This document shows positions 1-6,501 of a stretch of DNA of 64,000 nt, piece after piece. The notes under the pieces were generated by a model. It searched no databases. It worked only from the letters and a program-made list of their open reading frames with translations, and was not told where the DNA came from. This DNA is from Magnetococcus marinus MC-1 (GTDB lineage: Bacteria > Pseudomonadota > Magnetococcia > Magnetococcales > Magnetococcaceae): the NCBI RefSeq assembly GCF_000014865.1, contig NC_008576.1:1579501-1643500 (forward strand), given 5' to 3'. Within the stretch, counting starts at the first letter, position 1; each line of letters begins with the position of its first letter. The position numbers and the translations under genes were made by a program.

Positions 1-1
1 G

Positions 2-1207
2 GAGTCCCAATCACTAAATGCACTTCAAACTGAAATCGATGCTTTCTCGTCCCGCTATCAGAAGGGTATGAGCGCACTAATGCAGAAGCTCAATGCCCAT
101 TTCAACCCGGAATATCTGGAAGGCCCCAACGAGGCGGTTTTTGAAGCGGCTTCTGGCCATGTGCAGTACATGCTTGATGAGATGATCAAGAACGTCCCCA
201 TCATTGAGGAGCTCTGCCAAATCGCAGGAACAGAGCTTTCTCAGCTTGATGAGGAGCTAAAGCTTCGCCATGGGAAACAGGAGCAGGCATACCGGGAAAT
301 GGTAGAGAGATCTCAGGAGGAGCAAGGGCGCGCTGCTGAGCGCAACCAGATCCAAAAGCGCCATCTGGAGGTGACTGAGGCCAGACGCCAGTTTGAGGAG
401 CTCAAAAAGCAGCATGCCGAGCTGTCAGAGACACACCGCACCATGACTTCGAAGCTTTCGGATCTGCGGGATGAACGTTTTTTGCTACGCCGAAATGTGG
501 CTGACCGCCTGACCAAACAGCTTGACCCCATGATCCGGGTCACCATCACCCAGTCTGGCAATCGGCAGGCGTTCGCTGATCTCCTCTCCGAAGGACTCAA
601 AGGGTCTGGATTGAGATATGCATCCATTGTGGAGAAGGTGGTTCAGAATCTGTCCCCTGAAGAGGTCAGCACCATCATCCACAGGCGGGATGTTAAACGG
701 CTCTCAGATGTGGCCGGACTGGATGAAACACGCTCTGCCCGTGTGATCGATCTGCTTTCGGATAATGGCTTTGCCAACCGGTTGGAAGTGGTAGAGCTGG
801 ATGATCTGCCACGGATTGAGCTGCAAGATGGGGATAACTACAAGGATGCTACCGCACTCTCTACGGGCCAGCGCTGCACCACTATCTTGCCCATTCTCCT
901 GCTGGAGAGTGACCGTCCCCTTCTGATCGATCAGCCAGAGGACAATCTGGATAACGCCTTTATCTTCGATACCATCGTCAAATCCATCAAAAAAGCCAAA
1001 GCTACGCGCCAGCTTATCTTTGTGACTCATAACCCCAACATACCGGTTCTGGGAGAGGCGGAGCGGGTCTTTGTACTCTCATCAGATGGTAAGCGGGGAC
1101 GCATCCAATGCGCTGGTAGCGTTGATGAGGTAAAGGGTGAGATTGAGACACTGCTTGAAGGTGGCCGCGAGGCGTTCCTGCAGCGCAAGGAAAGGTACGG
1201 TCACTGA
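2..1207 (+). CDS. SMC-like ATPase, C-terminal part (TrlF-like), truncated by window edge
   Basis: The reading frame is open from base 2, so the N-terminus lies outside the window. The first internal ATG is at 68. Counting from it, residues 60-150 are charged and look coiled-coil. An ABC-type C-terminal half follows, with signature LSTGQR at 264-269, Walker B/D-loop LLIDQPEDNLDN at 285-296 and an H-loop THNPNIP at 320-326. This order is typical of SMC/RecN ATPases, and the ending (GGREAF near the C-terminus) resembles TrlF-type ATPases, which carry an N-terminal PHP phosphoesterase domain that cannot be seen here. Two bases separate it from the histidine kinase gene, so the two are probably co-transcribed. 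Role in the cell unknown; probably nucleic-acid-related ATP hydrolysis. Confident of the ATPase class, moderate on TrlF. Confidence 0.85.
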   Translation, partial: ESQSLNALQTEIDAFSSRYQKGMSALMQKLNAHFNPEYLEGPNEAVFEAASGHVQYMLDEMIKNVPIIEELCQIAGTELSQLDEELKLRHGKQEQAYREMVERSQEEQGRAAERNQIQKRHLEVTEARRQFEELKKQHAELSETHRTMTSKLSDLRDERFLLRRNVADRLTKQLDPMIRVTITQSGNRQAFADLLSEGLKGSGLRYASIVEKVVQNLSPEEVSTIIHRRDVKRLSDVAGLDETRSARVIDLLSDNGFANRLEVVELDDLPRIELQDGDNYKDATALSTGQRCTTILPILLLESDRPLLIDQPEDNLDNAFIFDTIVKSIKKAKATRQLIFVTHNPNIPVLGEAERVFVLSSDGKRGRIQCAGSVDEVKGEIETLLEGGREAFLQRKERYGH

Positions 1208-1209
1208 TC

Positions 1210-2346
1210 ATGATGGATACCATTAAACCGGAGACAGGCTTGGATGGGCTTCTACAAGCATTTTGCTCCTCCAATTGGCCCACCGTAAGGGATGCTGTGG
1301 ATCAAGGGGGCGGTCTACTCCGCTACGCCGCCATGGAGCCATTCGTACACGCCAGGCTGGGCGAGCAAATGTTTAGTTTAGCCCGACATGAGAAGTGGGA
1401 GGTCCGCAAAGCCCTAGCCCATGCCATCCTCTTTCTGCGCCATGAGACCTTTGACAGGATCATTGCTGTATTGGAGGAGGATGACAATGCCTGGGTGAAG
1501 AGCGCTGCGAAACGGACCATGGATCGGCGCCAGGAGATCTCCAAAACCGACCTGCTCAAGGATGAGCATGGGGATCTTATGCTGGAGTGGCTTTCAGATC
1601 TTGAGGAAAAGCATGGGGCTCATGCTCGGGGAGCCGCCAAACGGGTCGCGGAAAAGCTCCAGAACCAGTTTGTGAGGGAGTTCAACCACGAAATGGTCAA
1701 AGTCATCTCGCCCATGGATGTGAGCCTTACCTTGTTGAAAACAGCCCTGGAGCAGAAACGGCTCAACCGGGCGTTGATCCAAAAGCATACGACAATGGCC
1801 AAAGAGCGCCTTGAGTTCATGATGGCCATTTTGAACTCCTTTCGAACCCTTACCCAGACGACTGAGCTGGAGTTTCAAAATGAAAACCTGATCTCAGTCG
1901 TTGATGAGGCGATTCATCTGATAAGGGACCGCAAGCCTGAAAATAGTGCGCTTCACGTTGAGCTCTCTGTCCCTAAAAGCATCATGCTGGATATCAATCG
2001 TCATCTACTCCTGCAGGCGCTATCCAATATCCTTCAGAACAGCATTGATGCATGCATTGCTTGTGACCGCGCACCGGCCATCAAGGTCCATGCTACTGTG
2101 GTGAACAGGTCGAGGGTGATGCTCTCCATTACTGACCAAGGGACAGGTATGTCAGAGCAGGATGTCAGGAGCGCTTTTCGGCTCTTTGCCACCACCAAGC
2201 CGGATGGCACAGGGTTTGGTCTCACCATCGCCAAGAAGATCATTGAATCTGACCATGCAGGCCTCATTCAGCTCTCTAGCCAAAAAGGGAAAGGCACCAC
2301 GGTAACCATCTCTCTACCAGTCAAGCAGGAGGATCTGAAATGGTGA
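1210..2346 (+). CDS. HEAT-like repeat histidine kinase (soluble)
   Basis: 378 aa. Residues about 20-110 form helical repeats in the style of HEAT (for example EKWEVRKALAHAI at 61-73). The C-terminal half is a HisKA/HATPase core: H-box FNHEM with His160, N-box NILQNSIDA at 273-281, G1 DQGTGM at 309-314 and G2 GTGFGL at 333-338. There is no transmembrane segment or signal peptide, so it should sense a cytoplasmic signal, perhaps through the repeats binding a partner such as the upstream ATPase. It starts 2 bases after the ATPase stop and overlaps the response regulator start by 7 bases, so the three are translationally coupled. The alternative start at 1213 is one codon downstream. Kinase assignment is firm; the signal is unknown. 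Confidence 0.88.
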   Translation: MMDTIKPETGLDGLLQAFCSSNWPTVRDAVDQGGGLLRYAAMEPFVHARLGEQMFSLARHEKWEVRKALAHAILFLRHETFDRIIAVLEEDDNAWVKSAAKRTMDRRQEISKTDLLKDEHGDLMLEWLSDLEEKHGAHARGAAKRVAEKLQNQFVREFNHEMVKVISPMDVSLTLLKTALEQKRLNRALIQKHTTMAKERLEFMMAILNSFRTLTQTTELEFQNENLISVVDEAIHLIRDRKPENSALHVELSVPKSIMLDINRHLLLQALSNILQNSIDACIACDRAPAIKVHATVVNRSRVMLSITDQGTGMSEQDVRSAFRLFATTKPDGTGFGLTIAKKIIESDHAGLIQLSSQKGKGTTVTISLPVKQEDLKW

Positions 2347-3257
2347 GCAACAGAGCGAAAAACAAGCATGTGGCGCTGATTGTTGAGGATGACCTGAATC
2401 TGGCAGAAGCGTTAGGCGATCTCCTCAAATCCCTTGGCCATGATTTCATCCATGCGGAGACCCAGGAAGAGGGGCTGCGGTTGATGGAGGAAGGGCAATT
2501 CTGCTTCGCCATTCTTGATCTTCAGATCAAAGTGGATGCCGATGCCATCTACCCCATGGTTGAGGCGGGTGCTCAGCTTCAGCGCCAAATTCGAGATCGC
2601 TACCCTCATCGGAATGACAATGATCAACACCATCTCCAGATCCTGGCCATGAGTGGTCACGCCAAAGAGATGTTCAATGTGATTGGAATGCTGCAGAACG
2701 GGGCGGATGACTTCATTCTCAAACCGCTTGGAGAAAATAATCCACCACTTCATGTCAAGATCCAGGACTGTTTGGTCAAAAGTGGTCGGGAGAATCATGA
2801 GGACTGTGCACGAATTATGGCTTTAGCACAGAGGGAGTATGCGCCTAAGCATTCTTCACATAGCATCCCGCCATCTGGCCAAGAGCTGTCCGTAACAGGA
2901 GAACTGCACGGTAAACGGACCTGCATTCAGCTTGGTGACAAAGTTATACCGTTGCCCAATGCGCAGTTCCTTATTTTGATGAAGATGGTGGCTGCCCGTG
3001 TGCGCGATGAGCGGGGGTGGGTCCATAAGAGTGACCTTGGCTCGAAGGATGAACAGGGCTTCAAAGGTGTATCCACGCTCAGTGGCACCTTAGCGCTGCA
3101 TTTGCCCAGCGAGTTGTCATTCTATGAAAACAACAAACAGGGGAGCTACCGTATCAATCCTGAAATCGCCATTGGGCATATTAACCATTCAACGCTGGCT
3201 GAGCATCCGCTTAAAGATGTGAGGGATATGTCAGGGTTAATGCAGGAAGGACGGTAA
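2340..3257 (+). CDS. response regulator with C-terminal winged-helix-like domain
   Basis: 305 aa. The receiver domain covers residues 10-145, with acidic pair D17/D18, phospho-acceptor D60 (FAILD) and conserved Lys in FILKPL near 129. A linker follows, then about 110 residues (from near 195) with a compact alpha/beta pattern that could be a winged helix for DNA binding; it is not a recognisable OmpR or NarL output domain. The gene overlaps the kinase by 7 bases, so the kinase at 1210-2346 is the obvious partner. The receiver is longer than usual because of an insert (residues 60-105, rich in Asp/His) between beta3 and beta4. Receiver identity is firm, output is inferred. Confidence 0.85.
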   Translation: MVSNRAKNKHVALIVEDDLNLAEALGDLLKSLGHDFIHAETQEEGLRLMEEGQFCFAILDLQIKVDADAIYPMVEAGAQLQRQIRDRYPHRNDNDQHHLQILAMSGHAKEMFNVIGMLQNGADDFILKPLGENNPPLHVKIQDCLVKSGRENHEDCARIMALAQREYAPKHSSHSIPPSGQELSVTGELHGKRTCIQLGDKVIPLPNAQFLILMKMVAARVRDERGWVHKSDLGSKDEQGFKGVSTLSGTLALHLPSELSFYENNKQGSYRINPEIAIGHINHSTLAEHPLKDVRDMSGLMQEGR

Positions 3258-3260
3258 GCC

Positions 3261-3824
3261 ATGGATTATGAAATCGAATTAAAGATAAAAAATGGGCGGA
3301 TCTCCTATGCTATGCGCAAAGCGGGAATCTCTTCTGTGGCTGAGTTAGCCCGAACGGCTGGTGTTAGACCAGGTAATCTCTACAAGATAATAAATATGCA
3401 GCTTTCACCACTGAATCAGTATGGAGAGTGGAGGCATGCTGTGTTGAAAATGGCTGAGGTGCTCAATTGTATGCCAGCGTTGTTGTTCAATGAACAGCAA
3501 ATTGAGGGGAACGTAGTCCGAAACCAAATCCAAGTGCCTATGACCAGAGACCAGATGGCCATGTTTCTTGGGCAATCATCTGGACCTGCCACAGCTGAAG
3601 AAGTCGAAGAGGTTGTCGAGAAAAGGATCATGCTGGGGCGTGCAATGCAACATCTCTCAGCTAGAGAAGCCCAGGTAGTGAATATGCGAATGGAAAATCT
3701 GCGATACGAAGATGTAGCCAAGGTAATGAAAATAACGCGGGAGCGAGTCCGGATAATTGAAGCAAAAGCTTCTAAAAAGATTAAAGCGGTGATTGAACAG
3801 ATCAAGGAGTCATCGACAACTTGA
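3261..3824 (+). CDS. XRE-type HTH protein fused to sigma-70 region-4-like HTH
   Basis: 187 aa. Residues 15-60 look like a Cro/CI helix-turn-helix (VAELARTAGVRPGNLYKII). Residues 130-175 match sigma region 4 (LSAREAQVVNMRM, then YEDVAKVMKITRERVRIIE), the part of sigma factors that contacts the -35 element. The linker is acidic (EEVEEVVEKR). It starts 3 bases after the response regulator stop, so it belongs to the same operon. The architecture suggests a transcription regulator acting with RNA polymerase at operon-specific promoters. It has no region 2, so it cannot be a complete sigma factor. Codon use is more AT-rich than its neighbours. Confidence 0.75.
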   Translation: MDYEIELKIKNGRISYAMRKAGISSVAELARTAGVRPGNLYKIINMQLSPLNQYGEWRHAVLKMAEVLNCMPALLFNEQQIEGNVVRNQIQVPMTRDQMAMFLGQSSGPATAEEVEEVVEKRIMLGRAMQHLSAREAQVVNMRMENLRYEDVAKVMKITRERVRIIEAKASKKIKAVIEQIKESSTT

Positions 3825-3864
3825 TGAAATTAATGGCTACCCTCGACAAAACAAAAGCTTTTCT

Positions 3865-4042
3865 GTCCGGCAAGATCAAATTTGGTCTTGCCGGACTTAT
3901 TTCAGGAGCATTTTTGCTCTTGCAAGACGGAACTCAAGAGCAAATTTACTCGTGCAAGACGGAACCAAGAGCGAATTCGCTCTTGCCGGACGGAACTCAA
4001 GAGCCTTTTTGGTCTTGGTTCCGCCGTGGTTCCGCCGTGGCA
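3865..4042. repeat. tandem palindromic repeats upstream of the enhancer-binding protein gene
   Basis: At least four related palindromes sit head to tail: 3865-3896 (11-base arms GTCCGGCAAGA / TCTTGCCGGAC), 3906-3919 (GAGCA / TGCTC), 3966-3985 (a perfect 20-base palindrome CAAGAGCGAATTCGCTCTTG) and 3998-4017 (CAAGA / TCTTG). The spacers repeat the word GACGGAAC. At 4019-4040 the unit TTCCGCCGTGG occurs twice in tandem. All three forward frames happen to be open for 60-115 codons here, but the peptides are repetitive and resemble nothing, so I treat the block as non-coding. It could be operators or activator-binding sites for the gene at 4098, or a hairpin array. Function not known. Confidence 0.7.
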
Positions 4043-4097
4043 TGAACAAACACCGGACCACTACCCTGAACACGTCAAATCAACGTGAGAGGGTACC

Positions 4098-5327
4098 GTG
4101 TCCAGCAAACAGCACCAGATCATCGGCAGCAGCGCCGCCCTGAAGGAGACCTTGGCCAAAGCCAAGAAGGTCGCCAAGACGGTGCTGCCCGTGCTGATCA
4201 CCGGTGAGAGTGGTACCGGCAAGGAGCTGTTTGCCCAATTCATCCATGACCAGAGCCGCAGAGCTCAGAAACCGTTCGTGGCCGTCAATTGCGCCGCCAT
4301 CCCAGCGGAATTGCTGGAAGCGGAGCTGTTTGGGTACAAGAAAGGCGCTTTCAGCGGGGCAGTCAGCGACAAGGATGGTCTATTTGTTCAAGCACATGGA
4401 GGGACTCTTTTACTTGATGAAATCGGGGATATGCCTCTTCAACTTCAAGCCAAGATACTTCGTGTGCTCCAGGAAGGAGAAGTCCGGCCCGTCGGCGCAA
4501 AGGCCGTGCAGAAGGTGGATGTCCGGATTATTTCAGCCACCCACCGTGACTTGACGGAGATGGCTGTGGAGAAAAAATTCAGGGAAGATTTGGTCTTTCG
4601 CCTCAAAGGATATGCGATCAATCTTCCTTCACTTAGGGATCGCGGACATGACATCGTCAAACTTGCTCGGGCATTCCTCAAATCCAGAGATGATTTTACC
4701 AGCACGGGATTGAGCAGGGATGCCCAAACGCTCCTAATGCACTATCATTGGCCTGGGAATATTCGGGAGCTGCAGAATGTCATCCTGGCAGCCGCAGTGG
4801 ATGCAACCAGGAACATTGGCGCTGAGCATCTGGTTGAACACCTGCCGGATGCCATCGACGTCGAAGATCCAAGCATGTCAGTGAGGGAGCGGATCACATC
4901 AGCGCTCCAGGAATCGGGCAGTTTGGCCTTGGTCGAGCTGCAGAGCAGGCTGAAGACCCCCAAGGCCACGATTCACCGGCACCTGAGCGGCATGGTAGCT
5001 GAGGGAGACGTGACGCGGTCTATGGTTTCCGGTCAGCCGATTTTCGCTTTGGCAGAATCCCAATGTGGGGGTGCTGAACTCCAGCTCACGCAGCGCCAGG
5101 AGCAGGCCGTTGCTCTCACGCGAGCGCATGGCCGGATCACCCGGCAGGAGTTGGCTGAGGCGCTGGGAATCTCCATCCGAACCTCAAGCCGTGAAATTTC
5201 AGCGTTGGTGGCCGTTGGGGCGCTGACTCCTGATGGCCAAGTTGGCCGCATGGCTGGTTATCATGTGGGAAATCAGACCAATCTGCCTCACTCTATGGCG
5301 CACCAGCACACAAACCACGGCAGATAA
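4098..5327 (+). CDS. sigma54-dependent enhancer-binding protein without sensor domain (PspF-like)
   Basis: 409 aa from a GTG start; no ATG gives the complete AAA+ core. The AAA+ domain begins at once, with Walker A GESGTGKE at 36-43, the sigma54-contact loop GAFSGA at 83-88 (normally GAFTGA, Ser for Thr is tolerated in this family) and Walker B LLLDEIG at 104-110. There is no N-terminal receiver, GAF or PAS domain, as in PspF, so activity is probably set by a separate partner or by expression level. The C-terminus (about 255-395) is unusual: two winged-helix-like segments (KATIHRHLSGMVAEG; RQELAEALGISIRTSSREI) replace the Fis-type HTH. It lies just upstream of the ATPase/protease pair at 5495-9027, which has a sigma54-like promoter. 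Class assignment is strong. Confidence 0.88.
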   Translation: MSSKQHQIIGSSAALKETLAKAKKVAKTVLPVLITGESGTGKELFAQFIHDQSRRAQKPFVAVNCAAIPAELLEAELFGYKKGAFSGAVSDKDGLFVQAHGGTLLLDEIGDMPLQLQAKILRVLQEGEVRPVGAKAVQKVDVRIISATHRDLTEMAVEKKFREDLVFRLKGYAINLPSLRDRGHDIVKLARAFLKSRDDFTSTGLSRDAQTLLMHYHWPGNIRELQNVILAAAVDATRNIGAEHLVEHLPDAIDVEDPSMSVRERITSALQESGSLALVELQSRLKTPKATIHRHLSGMVAEGDVTRSMVSGQPIFALAESQCGGAELQLTQRQEQAVALTRAHGRITRQELAEALGISIRTSSREISALVAVGALTPDGQVGRMAGYHVGNQTNLPHSMAHQHTNHGR

Positions 5328-5344
5328 ATTGCATGTTTATCTGC
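5320..5344. promoter_or_regulatory. inverted repeat, candidate activator-binding site
   Basis: GCAGATAAA at 5320-5328 and TTTATCTGC at 5336-5344 form perfect 9-base arms around a 7-base spacer, overlapping the stop codon of the enhancer-binding protein. It lies about 30 bases upstream of the sigma54-like promoter, closer than a classical enhancer. It could be a protein-binding site for the activator or a weak terminator; there is no T-run, so I prefer a binding site. Confidence 0.45.
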
Positions 5345-5373
5345 TAATAGTGCGGACCAGCTTTTCCTTATGT

Positions 5374-5389
5374 AGGAGGTACGCTTGCA
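5374..5389 (+). promoter_or_regulatory. candidate sigma54 (-24/-12) promoter of the ietAS-like pair
   Basis: AGGAGGTACGCTTGCA keeps the invariant GG (5375-5376) and GC (5387-5388) of sigma54 promoters at the required 12-base separation, with TTGCA matching the -12 element well. The -24 element departs from TGGCAC outside the GG. The next gene starts at 5495, about 100 bases downstream, and the gene upstream encodes a sigma54 activator. This context makes the match more credible than sequence alone. Confidence 0.45.
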
Positions 5390-5494
5390 AGCCATTTTAC
5401 AGTATACTTGCGAGTGAGAGACTGGATGGATCTGTCTGGACTCTATTTTGACTCGGCAAGCAACACAGTAGAAAGGTGTAGAAGGAATATAGAA

Positions 5495-6481
5495 ATGGCA
5501 ACTGCTGACCACGTAAAAGCCTTGATCAAGTCTCATGCAGATGGAGACGAAGAGCGCTTTTATGCCATCGCTATGCAGGTGGCGGCAGGAGCTGCCCGGC
5601 AAGGGCACACAAAGTTCGCCAAAGATTTAAGAGATTTAGTTGACCGCATCAAATCTCACGACCAATTCAATTCACCAGGGCAAAAAACAAAACCAGTTCC
5701 GATTGTTCAACCTCGCGGTGAACTCTCTGGACTCTTAATCGCATCGTATCCGAATGTTCGCTTTAGTGAGATGGCCCTCGATGATTCGATAAAGAATCGT
5801 CTAGAGCGGATTCTTCTAGAGCAGCGTCAACGAGAAGAGCTGCGTGCCCACGGAATGTCGCCAATCAGAAAATTGCTGTTTGTTGGTGCTCCAGGCACAG
5901 GCAAGACGATGACTGCATCAACGCTGGCAGGGGAGCTTGGTATACCGCTTTTTACCATCCAGCTTGATGGTCTCATCACTCGATATCTAGGCGAGACTGC
6001 CGCAAAACTGAGATTGATTTTTGAATCCATCCAACAGACCAGGGCTGTCTACTTTTTTGATGAGTTCGATGCCTTGGGAAGTGAACGCACGTCACAGAAT
6101 GAAGTTGGCGAAATTAGGCGAGTTCTGAACTCGTTTCTTCAATTCCTGGAGCAAGATGATTCTGACAGCATAGTGGCAGGGGCCACAAACCATCCTCAGA
6201 TCCTGGATCGAGCCCTATTCCGCCGCTTCGACTCTGTGATCGAGTACCAATTGCCGTCGCCTGAAATTTCGGAACAGGTCATGCGCGGACGTTTGGCCCT
6301 GCTTGATACATCCCAAGTGAACTGGCCAGATGTATTGGAGGCGGGAAAAGGGTTGAGCCATTCGGATCTCACCCGCGCCTGCGAGCATGCTGCCAAGAAC
6401 GCCATTCTCCAACGCCATTCCAACATCAGCAGTGATGATCTTGTCGATGCGCTGCGCGATCGGCATGCAATCCATCGTTAA
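5495..6481 (+). CDS. ietA: AAA+ ATPase, IetA-like, partner of subtilisin-like protease
   Basis: 328 aa. I chose the ATG at 5495 because GAAGGA precedes it; a TTG at 5408 would add 29 residues without similarity. Walker A GAPGTGKT is at 131-138, Walker B VYFFDEFDALG at 185-195, and the sensor/arginine-finger region (LDRALFRRFD) follows near 235. This is a classic FtsH/Cdc48-type AAA module with a helical N-terminal domain of about 80 residues. It is followed after 20 bases by an S8 serine protease gene. AAA plus S8 is the IetA/IetS pair, first described as a plasmid stability pair in Agrobacterium and later listed as an anti-phage system. The ATPase probably restrains or directs the protease. 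Family call is strong, function inferred. Confidence 0.85.
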   Translation: MATADHVKALIKSHADGDEERFYAIAMQVAAGAARQGHTKFAKDLRDLVDRIKSHDQFNSPGQKTKPVPIVQPRGELSGLLIASYPNVRFSEMALDDSIKNRLERILLEQRQREELRAHGMSPIRKLLFVGAPGTGKTMTASTLAGELGIPLFTIQLDGLITRYLGETAAKLRLIFESIQQTRAVYFFDEFDALGSERTSQNEVGEIRRVLNSFLQFLEQDDSDSIVAGATNHPQILDRALFRRFDSVIEYQLPSPEISEQVMRGRLALLDTSQVNWPDVLEAGKGLSHSDLTRACEHAAKNAILQRHSNISSDDLVDALRDRHAIHR

Positions 6482-6501
6482 CCCCGAGGAGTTTCCCATC
6501 C

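Noticed and set aside
3821-4143. Three overlapping plus-strand frames of 68-116 codons
   Set aside because: They run through a palindromic repeat block, share repeated peptide words by construction, have no ribosome-binding site and no resemblance to proteins.
5385-5408. sigma70 promoter TTGCAA/TATACT upstream of ietA
   Set aside because: Spacing between the two hexamers is only 12 bases, too short for sigma70; the sigma54 reading of the same region is better.
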